DNA of 34,456 nt from Shewanella benthica KT99 (GTDB lineage: Bacteria; Pseudomonadota; Gammaproteobacteria; Enterobacterales; Shewanellaceae): assembly GCF_000172075.1 (NCBI RefSeq), contig NZ_ABIC01000044.1, forward strand, positions 1 through 34,456. Reading direction: 5' to 3'. Made by a program: the position numbers and the translations under genes. The notes beneath the pieces are model-generated. The model was not told the origin of the DNA. It was given only the letters and a program-made list of their open reading frames with translations, and made no database searches. Positions 23,062 through 31,151 of this stretch are shown here, one piece after another. Within the stretch, counting starts at the first letter, position 1, and the number at the start of each line of letters is the position of its first letter.

Positions 23062-23076
23062 TGATAATCATTCGCG
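23062..23076. promoter_or_regulatory. Fur-like box upstream of feoA (distal)
   Basis: TGATAAT-C-ATTCGCG has a perfect left 7-mer of the Fur 7-1-7 consensus and scores 11 of 14. It lies 35 bp past the CRP site. Confidence 0.5.
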
Positions 23077-23148
23077 TCAATAGCGTGGGTTTATTTGATT
23101 ACAATCATTTATTAGTTGGGACTTTTATCACATAATGCAGAATACAAT

Positions 23149-23163
23149 TGAAAACTATTATCG
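23149..23163. promoter_or_regulatory. Fur-like box upstream of feoA (proximal)
   Basis: TGAAAAC-T-ATTATCG scores 11 of 14 against the 7-1-7 Fur pattern, about 110 bp before the feoA start. A third, weaker match (TGAGAAT-T-ATTGAGA, 10 of 14) is at 23233-23247. Confidence 0.45.
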
Positions 23164-23271
23164 TTCCCAATGCGAAAAGTTGATCTAGGTAAAGTTATTC
23201 TTCTTTTTCCTCCGTTAAAATTAGTTCGAGTTTGAGAATTATTGAGACCTGTTAAAAGGTATAAAAGCATA

Positions 23272-23541
23272 ATGAAATTAAGCGATTTAAACCCTGGCGA
23301 TCACGCCACAATTTCAGAGGTTGGCCAGTTGAATTTGCCATCTGTGGTTAAACGAAAATTACTTTCCATGGGGATCACCCCAAACACGTCATTCTTCATG
23401 ATCCGTAAGGCTCCGATGGGATCCGGGCTTTTGCTCGATATTCGAGGCAGTCGATTATGCATGCGTCGTGACCTTGCCGATATTATAGATGTTGAGATAG
23501 TTAGAGCAGATACAGTTAAGGCGGTACTAACGCATGGCTAA
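23272..23541 (+). CDS. feoA: FeoA, ferrous iron transport accessory protein
   Basis: From the ATG at 23272 this is an 89-residue SH3-like FeoA protein. MKLSDLNPGDHATISEV, KRKLLSMGITPNTSFFMIRKAPMG and LRG-like DIRGSRLCMRRDLADIIDVE follow the family pattern. FeoA binds the cytoplasmic side of FeoB and is needed for Fe(II) uptake. The in-frame TTG at 23242 is rejected because FeoA proteins start close to KLSDL. It overlaps feoB by 8 nt, so the two are translationally coupled. The upstream CRP and Fur-like sites suit anaerobic, iron-starvation control. No feoC was seen after feoB. Confidence 0.93.
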   Translation: MKLSDLNPGDHATISEVGQLNLPSVVKRKLLSMGITPNTSFFMIRKAPMGSGLLLDIRGSRLCMRRDLADIIDVEIVRADTVKAVLTHG

Positions 23542-25825
23542 GCAGTTTCATTGTGTGACTGTCGGTAACCCTAACGCGGGTAAATCGACACTATTTAATG
23601 CATTAACGGGTGCCAATCAACAGGTTGGTAACTGGTCCGGTGTCACAGTAGAGAAGAAAACAGGCTTATTTACCCTAAATGGTACCGATGTTTCTCTAAC
23701 TGACCTTCCAGGTATTTATGATCTATTGCCTGCCGGTAAAAGTTGTGACTGCTCGTTGGATGAGCAGATCGCACAGCAGTTTCTTGCCGAGCAACAGATA
23801 GACGGCATCATCAATCTCGTCGATGCGACCAATATTGAGCGACATCTCTATCTAACTATTCAGCTGCTTGAGCTCGGCATACCTATGGTTGTTGTGCTTA
23901 ACAAGATAGATGCGGCCAAGAGGCACGGCATCGAAGTCGATGTTGAGCAGATGAGTAAAACCTTAGGTTGTCCGGTTGTGGGGGTTTGTTCACGGGATGA
24001 GGCCGATATCAAAAAAGTGAAGGCGCAAGTGGTGATCTTGTTCGAGGGCAAAGTATCTGAGCAAGCCTTGATTCTCAATTATGACGCTAGAATTGAATCG
24101 GGTGTCACCAGCTTATTGTCTAGCGATTCAAGCCTAAGCCGTGGGCGCGCGCTTGCCATGTTGGCCAATGGCATAGGGTGTGGTCAGTGCAAGAATGGTC
24201 AGATGCACGATGAGGTTAATGAGTGCTCCGAGTCCATTTCCAGGCAGGGCCAAGATATAGAAGTCATGGTGGCAACCACACGTTTCGACTTCGTCCAAAG
24301 TATCTATGACTCTTCTGTATCAGCGGATGGCAGTGAAACCCTGAGTGACAAACTTGATAAGGTGATTCTCCACCCAGTGGCCGGCGTGCCGGTATTTCTG
24401 TTTGTTATGTATCTGATGTTCATGTTCAGTATCAATGTGGGTAGCGCGTTTATCGACTTCTTCGATATTACCGCTGGCGCTATCTTCGTCGATCACTTAG
24501 GTGCATTGATGACGAGTCTTGGCTCACCGACTTGGTTGGTCACTATCATTGCTGGTGGTGTTGGACAAGGTATTCAAACTGTAGCAACCTTTATCCCTGT
24601 CATCGCCGCGCTGTTTTTAGTGCTGTCTGTGCTCGAAGGCTCAGGCTATATGGCTCGTGCGGCGTTTGTTGTCGATGGCCTTATGCGTCGCATCGGTCTG
24701 CCCGGTAAAGCTTTCGTGCCTATGATCGTGGGCTTTGGCTGTTCAGTACCCGCTATTATGGCCACACGTACCTTAGGCAGCGAACGTGAGCGCATAGTCA
24801 CAGGCATGATGACGCCGTTTATGTCCTGTGGTGCACGGCTTCCTGTATATGCTCTGTTTGCCGCCGCCTTTTTCCCTGAGTCGGGACAGAACCTGGTGTT
24901 TTTACTCTACATCATAGGAATATCAGCCGCGGTAGGGACGGGGTTACTCCTGCGTTCGACCTTGCTTCCTGGCAGCAGCAGTGCTGTGGTGATGGAGTTA
25001 CCGAGTTACGAGAAACCTAAATTTAAGACGGTAATGAGCCGTACCGGTAAACGGACCAAGAGTTTCATCCTCGGTGCGGGCAAGACCATAGTTATCGTGG
25101 TGACCTTGCTTAACTTTGTTAACGCCATAGGTGTAGATGGTAGCTTTGGTCATGAAGATAGCTCAGAGTCTGTGCTCAGCATTGCCAGCCAGAAAGTGAC
25201 GCCATTTTTCGCTCCCATGGGCGTGGAGCAAGATAACTGGCCAGCTACTGTGGGTATTATCACCGGGATATTTGCCAAAGAAGCGGTAGTCGGCACGCTT
25301 AACAGCTTGTATAGCACGGCAGGTTCGGGTGATGAAGAGCTTGCGCCATTTTTAGAAACTTTCAAACAAGCCTTGAGCACTATTCCGGAAAATTTGTTCG
25401 GTATCGCACTCGATGATCCCTTGTCGATCTCTGTGGGTGATGTGTCTTCGGTAGAAGCCGCATCGGCAGAGTTAGAGGTGGACACCTCGACTTTCACCGC
25501 GCTTCAGGCCGGTTTCTCTGGGGTCACGGCCGCCTTTTCATATTTGTTGTTTATCTTACTCTATACACCATGTGTCGCGGCAATGGGCGCGTTAGTGGGA
25601 GAGTTCGGTGGACGTTGGGCGGCATTTGCCGGAGTTTGGACCTTTGCCTTAGCTTACGGCACGGCGACAGTCTTCTATCAAGCGGCGACGTTCGGCGAGC
25701 ACCCGCTTTCATCGAGTCTGTGGATTGGTTTCTTCATCAGTGCGCTAGCTAGTTTCTATATTTGGTTGAAGGTGAAGGCCAAACGGACTGAGATGGTCAC
25801 ATTAAATGTAAAAGTGATCATATAA
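23534..25825 (+). CDS. feoB: FeoB, ferrous iron transporter GTPase
   Basis: This 763-residue inner-membrane Fe(II) transporter has an N-terminal G domain: G1 GNPNAGKST (residues 11-19), G2 threonine in NWSGVTV, G3 DLPG (57-60), G4 NKID (123-126). Membrane spans begin near residue 275, with two Gate regions: GFGCSVPAIMATRTL plus MTPFMSCGARLPVYALF, and later TPCVAAMGALVGEFGG. Length is near the usual 770. A cysteine cluster (C216, C219, C231) lies between the G domain and the membrane part. Next to an iron-reducing cytochrome locus it would capture the Fe(II) released. A long terminator follows. Confidence 0.96.
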   Translation: MAKQFHCVTVGNPNAGKSTLFNALTGANQQVGNWSGVTVEKKTGLFTLNGTDVSLTDLPGIYDLLPAGKSCDCSLDEQIAQQFLAEQQIDGIINLVDATNIERHLYLTIQLLELGIPMVVVLNKIDAAKRHGIEVDVEQMSKTLGCPVVGVCSRDEADIKKVKAQVVILFEGKVSEQALILNYDARIESGVTSLLSSDSSLSRGRALAMLANGIGCGQCKNGQMHDEVNECSESISRQGQDIEVMVATTRFDFVQSIYDSSVSADGSETLSDKLDKVILHPVAGVPVFLFVMYLMFMFSINVGSAFIDFFDITAGAIFVDHLGALMTSLGSPTWLVTIIAGGVGQGIQTVATFIPVIAALFLVLSVLEGSGYMARAAFVVDGLMRRIGLPGKAFVPMIVGFGCSVPAIMATRTLGSERERIVTGMMTPFMSCGARLPVYALFAAAFFPESGQNLVFLLYIIGISAAVGTGLLLRSTLLPGSSSAVVMELPSYEKPKFKTVMSRTGKRTKSFILGAGKTIVIVVTLLNFVNAIGVDGSFGHEDSSESVLSIASQKVTPFFAPMGVEQDNWPATVGIITGIFAKEAVVGTLNSLYSTAGSGDEELAPFLETFKQALSTIPENLFGIALDDPLSISVGDVSSVEAASAELEVDTSTFTALQAGFSGVTAAFSYLLFILLYTPCVAAMGALVGEFGGRWAAFAGVWTFALAYGTATVFYQAATFGEHPLSSSLWIGFFISALASFYIWLKVKAKRTEMVTLNVKVII

Positions 25826-25843
25826 CAAGCAAGTCGTAGTCGA

Positions 25844-25887
25844 ATATAATAAAAAAGCAGCGTTTATTCGCTGCTTTTTTATTATAT
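25844..25887. terminator. Bidirectional intrinsic terminator after feoB
   Basis: A perfect 19-bp stem (25844-25862 with 25869-25887) has core AAAAAAGCAGCG / CGCTGCTTTTTT and a 6-nt loop. It can stop feoAB and any leftward transcript. Confidence 0.92.
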
Positions 25888-25919
25888 GGTTTTTTGTTGC
25901 TGTTTTTTGCTATCAGGCG

Positions 25920-25948
25920 TTGTATCTGGCACTGAGATAGTAGATTAT
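25920..25948 (+). promoter_or_regulatory. Candidate glnS promoter
   Basis: TTGTAT (25920-25925) and GATTAT (25943-25948) are 17 bp apart, placing the transcript start near 25955. The resulting leader of about 85 nt includes the palindrome at 25985-26004. Confidence 0.5.
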
Positions 25949-25984
25949 CTTTCCAATTACATCAAAATATGCCATCCCATCCAG

Positions 25985-26004
25985 CTACTTGTATATACAA
26001 GTAG
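25985..26004 (+). promoter_or_regulatory. Perfect 20-bp palindrome in the glnS leader
   Basis: CTACTTGTATATACAAGTAG is a perfect palindrome 37 nt before the glnS start. As RNA it would form a 9-bp hairpin close to the ribosome binding site; as DNA it could be an operator. Confidence 0.6.
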
Positions 26005-26040
26005 GCTAATGGTTGGCCAGCGTTCTCTAAGAGGAATCAC

Positions 26041-27711
26041 ATGAGCCATGTGGACAGCGAAGTTCGTCCCAGTAACTTCATTCGTAACATCATAGATGAA
26101 GACCTTGAAAGCGGTAAGCACACCAGTGTGCATACTCGTTTTCCACCTGAGCCTAATGGCTTTCTTCATATCGGTCATGCTAAATCTATTTGCTTAAACT
26201 TCGGTATAGCAAAGGATTACAAGGGCCAATGTAACTTACGTTTTGATGACACCAATCCTGAAAAAGAAGATATCGATTATGTTCATTCGATTCAGGACGA
26301 TGTGAAGTGGTTGGGTTTCGAGTGGTCTGGAGATGTTCGTTACTCATCTGACTACTTCGATCAGTTACATGGTTATGCTGTTGAGCTTATCACTAAGGGC
26401 TTAGCTTATGTCTGCTTTCTAAACAGTGAAGAGACTCGTGAGTATCGCGGTACATTGAAAGCACCGGGTAAGAACAGTCCTTACCGAGAGTCTTCAGCGG
26501 CTGAGAACCTTGAGCTGTTTGAGAAGATGCGCCAGGGTGAGTTCAAAGAGGGTGAATGTTCACTCAGAGCTAAGATAGATATGGCATCGTCTTTCATGTG
26601 TATGCGCGATCCTATCATCTACCGTATTCGTTTTGCTCATCACCATCAAACGGCTGATAAGTGGTGCATCTACCCGATGTACGATTTTACCCACTGTATC
26701 TCGGATGCCATCGAGAATATCAGTCATTCTTTATGTACATTAGAGTTTCAAGATAACCGTCGTTTGTACGACTGGGTGCTGGATCATTTAGATGATTTTC
26801 AGGCGCCTAACAGAACTCGTCAATATGAGTTCTCCAGACTTAATCTTGAATACACCTTAATGTCTAAGCGTAAGCTAAATGATTTGGTTACCCGTGAGCT
26901 GGTACATGGTTGGGACGACCCACGTATGCCTACTCTCGCCGGACTTCGCCGTCGTGGTTACACCGCCGCATCTATTCGCGAGTTTTGTCTGCGCATCGGC
27001 GTGACTAAGCAAGAAAATATGGTTGAAGTTGCCATGTTAGATGCCTGTATTCGTGAAGAGTTAAACGATAATGCTCCCCGCGCCATGGCGGTGATCAATC
27101 CGGTTAAAGTGATTATCGAAAACTATCCACCAGGGCAAGTTGAGACTCTGCATGCACCGATCCATCCTAGTAAAGAGGAGTTTGGTAAGCGTGAGATAAC
27201 ATTTGGCCGCGAGCTGTTTATCGATGCCGCTGATTTTCGTGAAGAAGCCAACAAGAAGTATAAGCGTCTTGTACAAGGTAAAGAGGTTCGCTTACGTAAT
27301 GCCTATGTCATTAAAGCTGAGCGCTGTGACAAGGATGCAGAAGGTAACATCACCACTATCTATTGTACTTATGATGATGAGACATTAGGTGTAAATCCAT
27401 CTGATGGTCGTAAAGTGAAAGGTGTTATTCACTGGGTTGAAGCGAGCAGTGCTAAACCTGCCGAGTTCCGTCTCTACAATCGATTATTTATCGATGCTAA
27501 CCCAGCTGGGGCTGAGACAGTAGAGGATGTATTAAATCCTGACTCTCTGGTGGTTAAGCAAGGCCTAGTCGAGGCGGGTCTGGTGAATGCTGCTGCGGAA
27601 AAAGCCTATCAGTTTGAGCGTGAAGGCTACTTCTGTGCAGATAGCAAGGATTCAACGCCAGACAGCTTAGTCTTCAACCTGACAGTAGCGCTGCGAGATT
27701 CTTCACACTAG
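26041..27711 (+). CDS. glnS: Glutaminyl-tRNA synthetase
   Basis: This 556-residue class Ic synthetase charges tRNA-Gln with glutamine in the cytoplasm. The HIGH signature is in PPEPNGFLHIGHAKS (HIGH at 43-46) and the KMSKS equivalent in LMSKRKL. KWLGFEWSG, the tRNA-contacting regions and the C-terminal beta-barrel anticodon domain are full length (E. coli has 554). AAGAGGAA gives a strong ribosome binding site. The gene is monocistronic between two intrinsic terminators. Confidence 0.97.
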   Translation: MSHVDSEVRPSNFIRNIIDEDLESGKHTSVHTRFPPEPNGFLHIGHAKSICLNFGIAKDYKGQCNLRFDDTNPEKEDIDYVHSIQDDVKWLGFEWSGDVRYSSDYFDQLHGYAVELITKGLAYVCFLNSEETREYRGTLKAPGKNSPYRESSAAENLELFEKMRQGEFKEGECSLRAKIDMASSFMCMRDPIIYRIRFAHHHQTADKWCIYPMYDFTHCISDAIENISHSLCTLEFQDNRRLYDWVLDHLDDFQAPNRTRQYEFSRLNLEYTLMSKRKLNDLVTRELVHGWDDPRMPTLAGLRRRGYTAASIREFCLRIGVTKQENMVEVAMLDACIREELNDNAPRAMAVINPVKVIIENYPPGQVETLHAPIHPSKEEFGKREITFGRELFIDAADFREEANKKYKRLVQGKEVRLRNAYVIKAERCDKDAEGNITTIYCTYDDETLGVNPSDGRKVKGVIHWVEASSAKPAEFRLYNRLFIDANPAGAETVEDVLNPDSLVVKQGLVEAGLVNAAAEKAYQFEREGYFCADSKDSTPDSLVFNLTVALRDSSH

Positions 27712-27740
27712 TGATTAGTTGATATAAAAATTGATGTATT

Positions 27741-27774
27741 AAAAAGGCTTTAGGGGAAACCCTAAAGCCTTTTT
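27741..27774 (+). terminator. Intrinsic terminator of glnS
   Basis: AAAAAGGCTTTAGGG and CCCTAAAGCCTTTTT make a perfect 15-bp stem with a GAAA tetraloop, followed by more T residues. It can also end the leftward Yip1-family gene. Confidence 0.93.
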
Positions 27775-27781
27775 TGTTGTT

Positions 27782-27805
27782 CTAGATTCCTAGATTCCTA
27801 GATTC
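27782..27805. repeat. Tandem 8-mer CTAGATTC x3 at a gene end
   Basis: Three perfect copies of CTAGATTC (27782-27789, 27790-27797, 27798-27805) touch the TAG stop codon of the Yip1-family gene (27805-27807), which shares its sequence. Confidence 0.9.
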
Positions 27806-28401
27806 TATTGATACATAGGGCCAAAACCCATACTCCAGAGGATAACGCTCGATGCCATCAAGGCGACTAGCAGTACCAGGCCCGCAGTGACCACTGAGCT
27901 GGCATAGATGAAGCCTTTCTCTTCAGGAATATTCATGATGATAGGTACACCGGTATAGAGCAGATAAACCGAGTAGGCGAGTCCGAAGAAGCCGACGACC
28001 ATCACAAACCAAATGGCAGGATACAATGCGGCGAGTCCCACCATAAATAGCGGGGTTGCCGTGTAAGATGCCAGTTCCAGTGCTTGAGTATAGCTAGGGT
28101 CTGCATCGAACGTCTTGGCCATCCAAAAAGACAGGTAAGCGAGCGCGAACACACCGGCAATGAGTCCAAAATACATGCCTCCGGACATCAAGAGTGCACT
28201 CTCTTGTGTCAGGAATAGTCGCTCGCCAACACCTAGGTTCCAGCCAAGTTCAGTTGCGGCGATGAAGGTACAGATCACAGGAATGAGAGCAATAAGCAAG
28301 ATATGGCTCAGACTACTCTTCAGCGCTTCGTGATTCTGCTCAATTGTGTGCCACTCTTCTTTTGGATGCGTGTAGAGTCCCATTAAGTGATTCAATATCA
28401 T
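27805..28401 (-). CDS. Yip1-family inner-membrane protein
   Basis: This 198-residue protein has about five hydrophobic spans and fits the Yip1 domain family: a short cytoplasmic N-terminus with THPKEEWHTIE (the usual P..EW..I pattern), then SHILLIALIPVICTFIAA and later spans. Bacterial members are widespread but their role is not established. AAGGAT lies 8 nt before the ATG. It is monocistronic, converging with glnS across a shared terminator and diverging from miaE. Confidence 0.8.
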   Translation of the reverse strand: MILNHLMGLYTHPKEEWHTIEQNHEALKSSLSHILLIALIPVICTFIAATELGWNLGVGERLFLTQESALLMSGGMYFGLIAGVFALAYLSFWMAKTFDADPSYTQALELASYTATPLFMVGLAALYPAIWFVMVVGFFGLAYSVYLLYTGVPIIMNIPEEKGFIYASSVVTAGLVLLVALMASSVILWSMGFGPMYQ

Positions 28402-28786
28402 TATAATTATCCTTGTTTAGCGTTAACTTTTGCTCGCCAAACTTCGGACGAGCCTACATGCCTATTGGTCTAATTTCCAAAGACCTTACGGCTCACGATA
28501 CCCAATGCCAATCAATGCTCTCACTAATGTCTAGCTCATATTTCTAAGAATTGCATGGTATGAGTTTATTTATTGAACAAAATAGCCTCTTAGTCAAGTT
28601 GAACCACGCTAATTTGTTAATTATTTGTGTCTAAATTTGTATTCATGTTTATTTGATCGAGTTCAAACTTTTGGATTAATCATTAAAGATAAGCAATAAC
28701 GATTAAATTGATCTCTGTGCCTGCCCGAGTCGATGCTAGAATAATGCATCCATAAATGATATTTATTGACTTCGAGAACACAGTCC
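28402..28786. other. Intergenic region between Yip1-family gene and miaE
   Basis: This 385-bp divergent, AT-rich region must hold both promoters. A good -10 TAGAAT (28736-28741) lies about 45 bp before miaE but lacks a convincing -35. An FNR/EtrA-like box is at 28654-28667. No gene or RNA was recognised. Confidence 0.5.
28654..28667. promoter_or_regulatory. FNR/EtrA-like box upstream of miaE
   Basis: TTGATCGAGTTCAA matches TTGAT-N4-ATCAA at 9 of 10 positions. It is 120 bp before miaE and 253 bp before the Yip1-family gene. Confidence 0.4.
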
Positions 28787-29575
28787 ATGCAGCAATTGTT
28801 AGCCCCGGTCCATGCTTTTTTAGGATGTGAAACACCAGACAGCTGGATTGAGGTGGCTAAAAAGCCGGAAAGTTTATCTGACTTACTTATCGATCACTGT
28901 AACTGTGAATTAAAAGCGGCGCAGACGGCCATGTTTCTTATCAGGAAATATGCAATCGATAAAGACAGTGGCAAATTGTTACTTCAATGGGCCAAACCCT
29001 ATGAAGAATTCATCTATCAAAAAGACAGAGACATAGACGCCTTTTTATCTCGTGACAGTAAGAAGAATGATTTTTACGGGGATCTAGTCGCTAAACCCGG
29101 CTTCGATCATGGCTCCGAACTGATAAGTAAGATGGTTCGTCTTATCAAAGAGGAATTTCATCATTTCGAGCAGGTGTTAGCGATCATGCAAGCACGAAAT
29201 ATTCCCTACCAGAATATGACTGCGGGTCGTTATGCCAAAGGCATGATGAAGCAAGTCAGGACCCATGAGCCTGCAGCATTAGTAGACAAACTCATCATAG
29301 GCGCCTTTATCGAGGCTAGATCCTGTGAGCGTTTCGCCAAACTGGCGCCATATTTAGACGATGAATTGAACCGATTCTATGTTTCTTTGTTACGCTCAGA
29401 AGCGAGACATTATCAAGATTACCTGGTGTTAGCAGAATTGATTCAGGCCAATGCTGTGACCAAGAAGAGTGTGCCTGTGAGTGAGCGAATTGCTGTTATT
29501 CGCCAGGCCGAAGCTGAGCTTATTCTCTCTGTCGATGCTGAGTTTAAATTTCACAGTGGCGCGCCAGAGGCCTGA
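28787..29575 (+). CDS. miaE: tRNA-(ms2io6A)-hydroxylase MiaE
   Basis: From the ATG at 28787 the protein has 262 residues. MiaE is a non-haem diiron, ferritin-like monooxygenase that hydroxylates the isopentenyl group of ms2i6A at position 37 of tRNAs, using O2. The ligand set is visible: E41 (in CNCELKAAQ), E123xxH126 (EEFHHFEQ), E176 (FIEARSCE) and E205xxH208 (SEARHYQDY). The in-frame TTG at 28766 would add seven residues and is less likely. The gene is monocistronic; the EtrA-like box upstream would fit oxygen-responsive control. Confidence 0.93.
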   Translation: MQQLLAPVHAFLGCETPDSWIEVAKKPESLSDLLIDHCNCELKAAQTAMFLIRKYAIDKDSGKLLLQWAKPYEEFIYQKDRDIDAFLSRDSKKNDFYGDLVAKPGFDHGSELISKMVRLIKEEFHHFEQVLAIMQARNIPYQNMTAGRYAKGMMKQVRTHEPAALVDKLIIGAFIEARSCERFAKLAPYLDDELNRFYVSLLRSEARHYQDYLVLAELIQANAVTKKSVPVSERIAVIRQAEAELILSVDAEFKFHSGAPEA

Positions 29576-29648
29576 TACCTTTTGAACTGTTTTCGATCGC
29601 TTTGATCGTGTTTGAAGGGGGAGAGCCAGTAATTGCTTAGCTAGGTAA

Positions 29649-30383
29649 TTATTGGGCTTGAAAGGGCAGGCTGGTTAACGCTAGATTAGCTTTAGATACG
29701 CTAAGCACACTGCCTTGTTCATACCAGTCACCGACCACAATTCGCAGATTTTCAATTCCAGCCTGATTTTTACCTAAATGATGTACATCGGGTCTATGGG
29801 TATGGCCATGGATCATCTGGGTTGCGCCGCAACGATTCATTAGCTGAGTAACGGCATCCTTCTCTACATCCATAATGGTGTCGCTCTTATTCATATTACT
29901 CGCCTGGCTCTTTGCACGTATCTTGGTGGCAATATTTTGCCGAGTGCGCTTAGGAAGGCGTGAATAGATCCATTTAACCACTGGGTTATTTCTGCAGCGC
30001 CTGAATCTTTGGTAGGCCTTATCGAGTGTGCATAGGCTATCGCCATGAAGGAGCACAGTAGCTGTGCCATATAGGTCGAGCCTATGGATTTCTGGCAACA
30101 AGGTTATGCCGGATCGCGCTGCATATTTTCTGCCAAGCAGAAAATCTCGATTTCCATGGATATAATAGATAGGCAGGTTTTGTGAGATGCCATGGAGCTT
30201 ATCGGCTAACTCATTAGCGAAGGGCTCGGCAATATCATCGCCAGTCCAGACCTCAAATAGATCGCCAAGTATATAGAGTGCTTCGGCATCATCAAGTTGG
30301 GTATCGAGAAACTGATTGAAGGCGAGTGTAATATCAGGGCGATCTGCAGATAAATGCAGATCGCCGATAAAAAGTGTGCGCAT
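29649..30383 (-). CDS. lpxH: UDP-2,3-diacylglucosamine diphosphatase LpxH
   Basis: This 244-residue calcineurin-like metallophosphoesterase cleaves UDP-2,3-diacylglucosamine to lipid X, the fourth step of lipid A synthesis, at the inner face of the inner membrane. Metal-binding motifs are complete: D8-L-H10 in GDLHL, D41 in GDLFE, N78-R-D in GNRD, H113 in LHGD and GHTHRP near residue 195. Length matches E. coli LpxH (240). It follows ppiB by 9 nt, the same pairing seen in many gammaproteobacteria. Confidence 0.95.
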   Translation of the reverse strand: MRTLFIGDLHLSADRPDITLAFNQFLDTQLDDAEALYILGDLFEVWTGDDIAEPFANELADKLHGISQNLPIYYIHGNRDFLLGRKYAARSGITLLPEIHRLDLYGTATVLLHGDSLCTLDKAYQRFRRCRNNPVVKWIYSRLPKRTRQNIATKIRAKSQASNMNKSDTIMDVEKDAVTQLMNRCGATQMIHGHTHRPDVHHLGKNQAGIENLRIVVGDWYEQGSVLSVSKANLALTSLPFQAQ

Positions 30384-30392
30384 TAAGCTGAT

Positions 30393-30887
30393 TTATTCGG
30401 CAATGGTCACTTTCTCGATAATGACAGCTTCTAGAGGAACATCTTGATGCATGCCCTGGTTACCTGTGTTTACCGCTTTAATCTTGTTGACCACGTCCAT
30501 GCCGGCACTGATCTTAGCAAATACGCAGTAGCCCCAACCCTGTTCTGTCTCTGATTTGAAATCCAGGAAGGTATTGTCACCGATATTGATGAAGAATTGA
30601 GCAGTCGCCGAATGGGGATCTGAGGTTCTGGCCATCGCCACAGTGCCTATCACGTTCAACAAACCATTGTTTGCTTCGTTCTTAATAGTTTCACCGCAAG
30701 GCTTCTGCTCCATGTTTTCTGTGAAGCCACCACCTTGAACCATGAAACCATCGATAACACGGTGGAATACTGTGCCGTCATAGAAGCCGTCTTTAGCATA
30801 CTTGATAAAGTTTTCGGCAGTTAACGGTGCTTTTTCTGTTTCTAGTTCCAGGGTGATTTCACCATGGTTGGTATGAAGAGTGATCAT
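30393..30887 (-). CDS. ppiB: Peptidyl-prolyl cis-trans isomerase B (cyclophilin)
   Basis: From the ATG at 30887 the protein has 164 residues, identical in length to E. coli PpiB. It is a cytoplasmic cyclophilin catalysing proline cis-trans isomerisation. Active-site segments FHRVIDGFMVQGGG, SATAQFFINIGDN and EQGWGYCVFAKI are present. There is no signal peptide. The frame is open upstream, but family length and the MITLHTNHGEITLEL beginning fix the start. It is the first gene of ppiB-lpxH and diverges from cysS. Confidence 0.96.
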   Translation of the reverse strand: MITLHTNHGEITLELETEKAPLTAENFIKYAKDGFYDGTVFHRVIDGFMVQGGGFTENMEQKPCGETIKNEANNGLLNVIGTVAMARTSDPHSATAQFFINIGDNTFLDFKSETEQGWGYCVFAKISAGMDVVNKIKAVNTGNQGMHQDVPLEAVIIEKVTIAE

Positions 30888-31151
30888 GATTTGATTCTCA
30901 CTAAGTTTAGCAATAAGAAATTGTGGCAGGATTCTATCGTAATTGCCATTTCGCATAAAGAGCTAGTGGCTAATTTGCTTGAGAGAATAAAAATTTGATT
31001 GTCAGAGTGTGTGAGGATAAAACTCATCAAGCTGCCTGATAAAAAGCTAAGTTTCATGGCGAGAGTCACGTTAAATTGATGGAAGCAACACTAGGGCGAT
31101 GGTAAACTGTTTGACCAATTTTTATTGTTTTTTCGTTGAAAGAGAGTAGCG

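Larger units (their letters stand above)
22238..23271. other. 1-kb divergent control region between omcA and feoA
   Basis: This region contains no well-supported gene. In S. oneidensis mtrD, mtrE and mtrF lie between omcA and the feo genes; no haem motif or barrel fragment of them is seen here. Supported contents are listed separately: a Fur-like box, a promoter module and a CRP-like site on the omcA side; a strong CRP site and several Fur-like boxes on the feoA side; and one doubtful small ORF in the middle. Confidence 0.7.

Noticed and set aside
25985..26004. LexA (SOS) box before glnS
   Set aside because: The CTGT-N8-ACAG pattern is not met; the TTGT and ACAA arms are only 4 bp apart.
28787..28790. 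Upstream TTG (28766) as miaE start
   Set aside because: The ATG at 28787 gives the family-typical beginning; the extra seven residues have no support.
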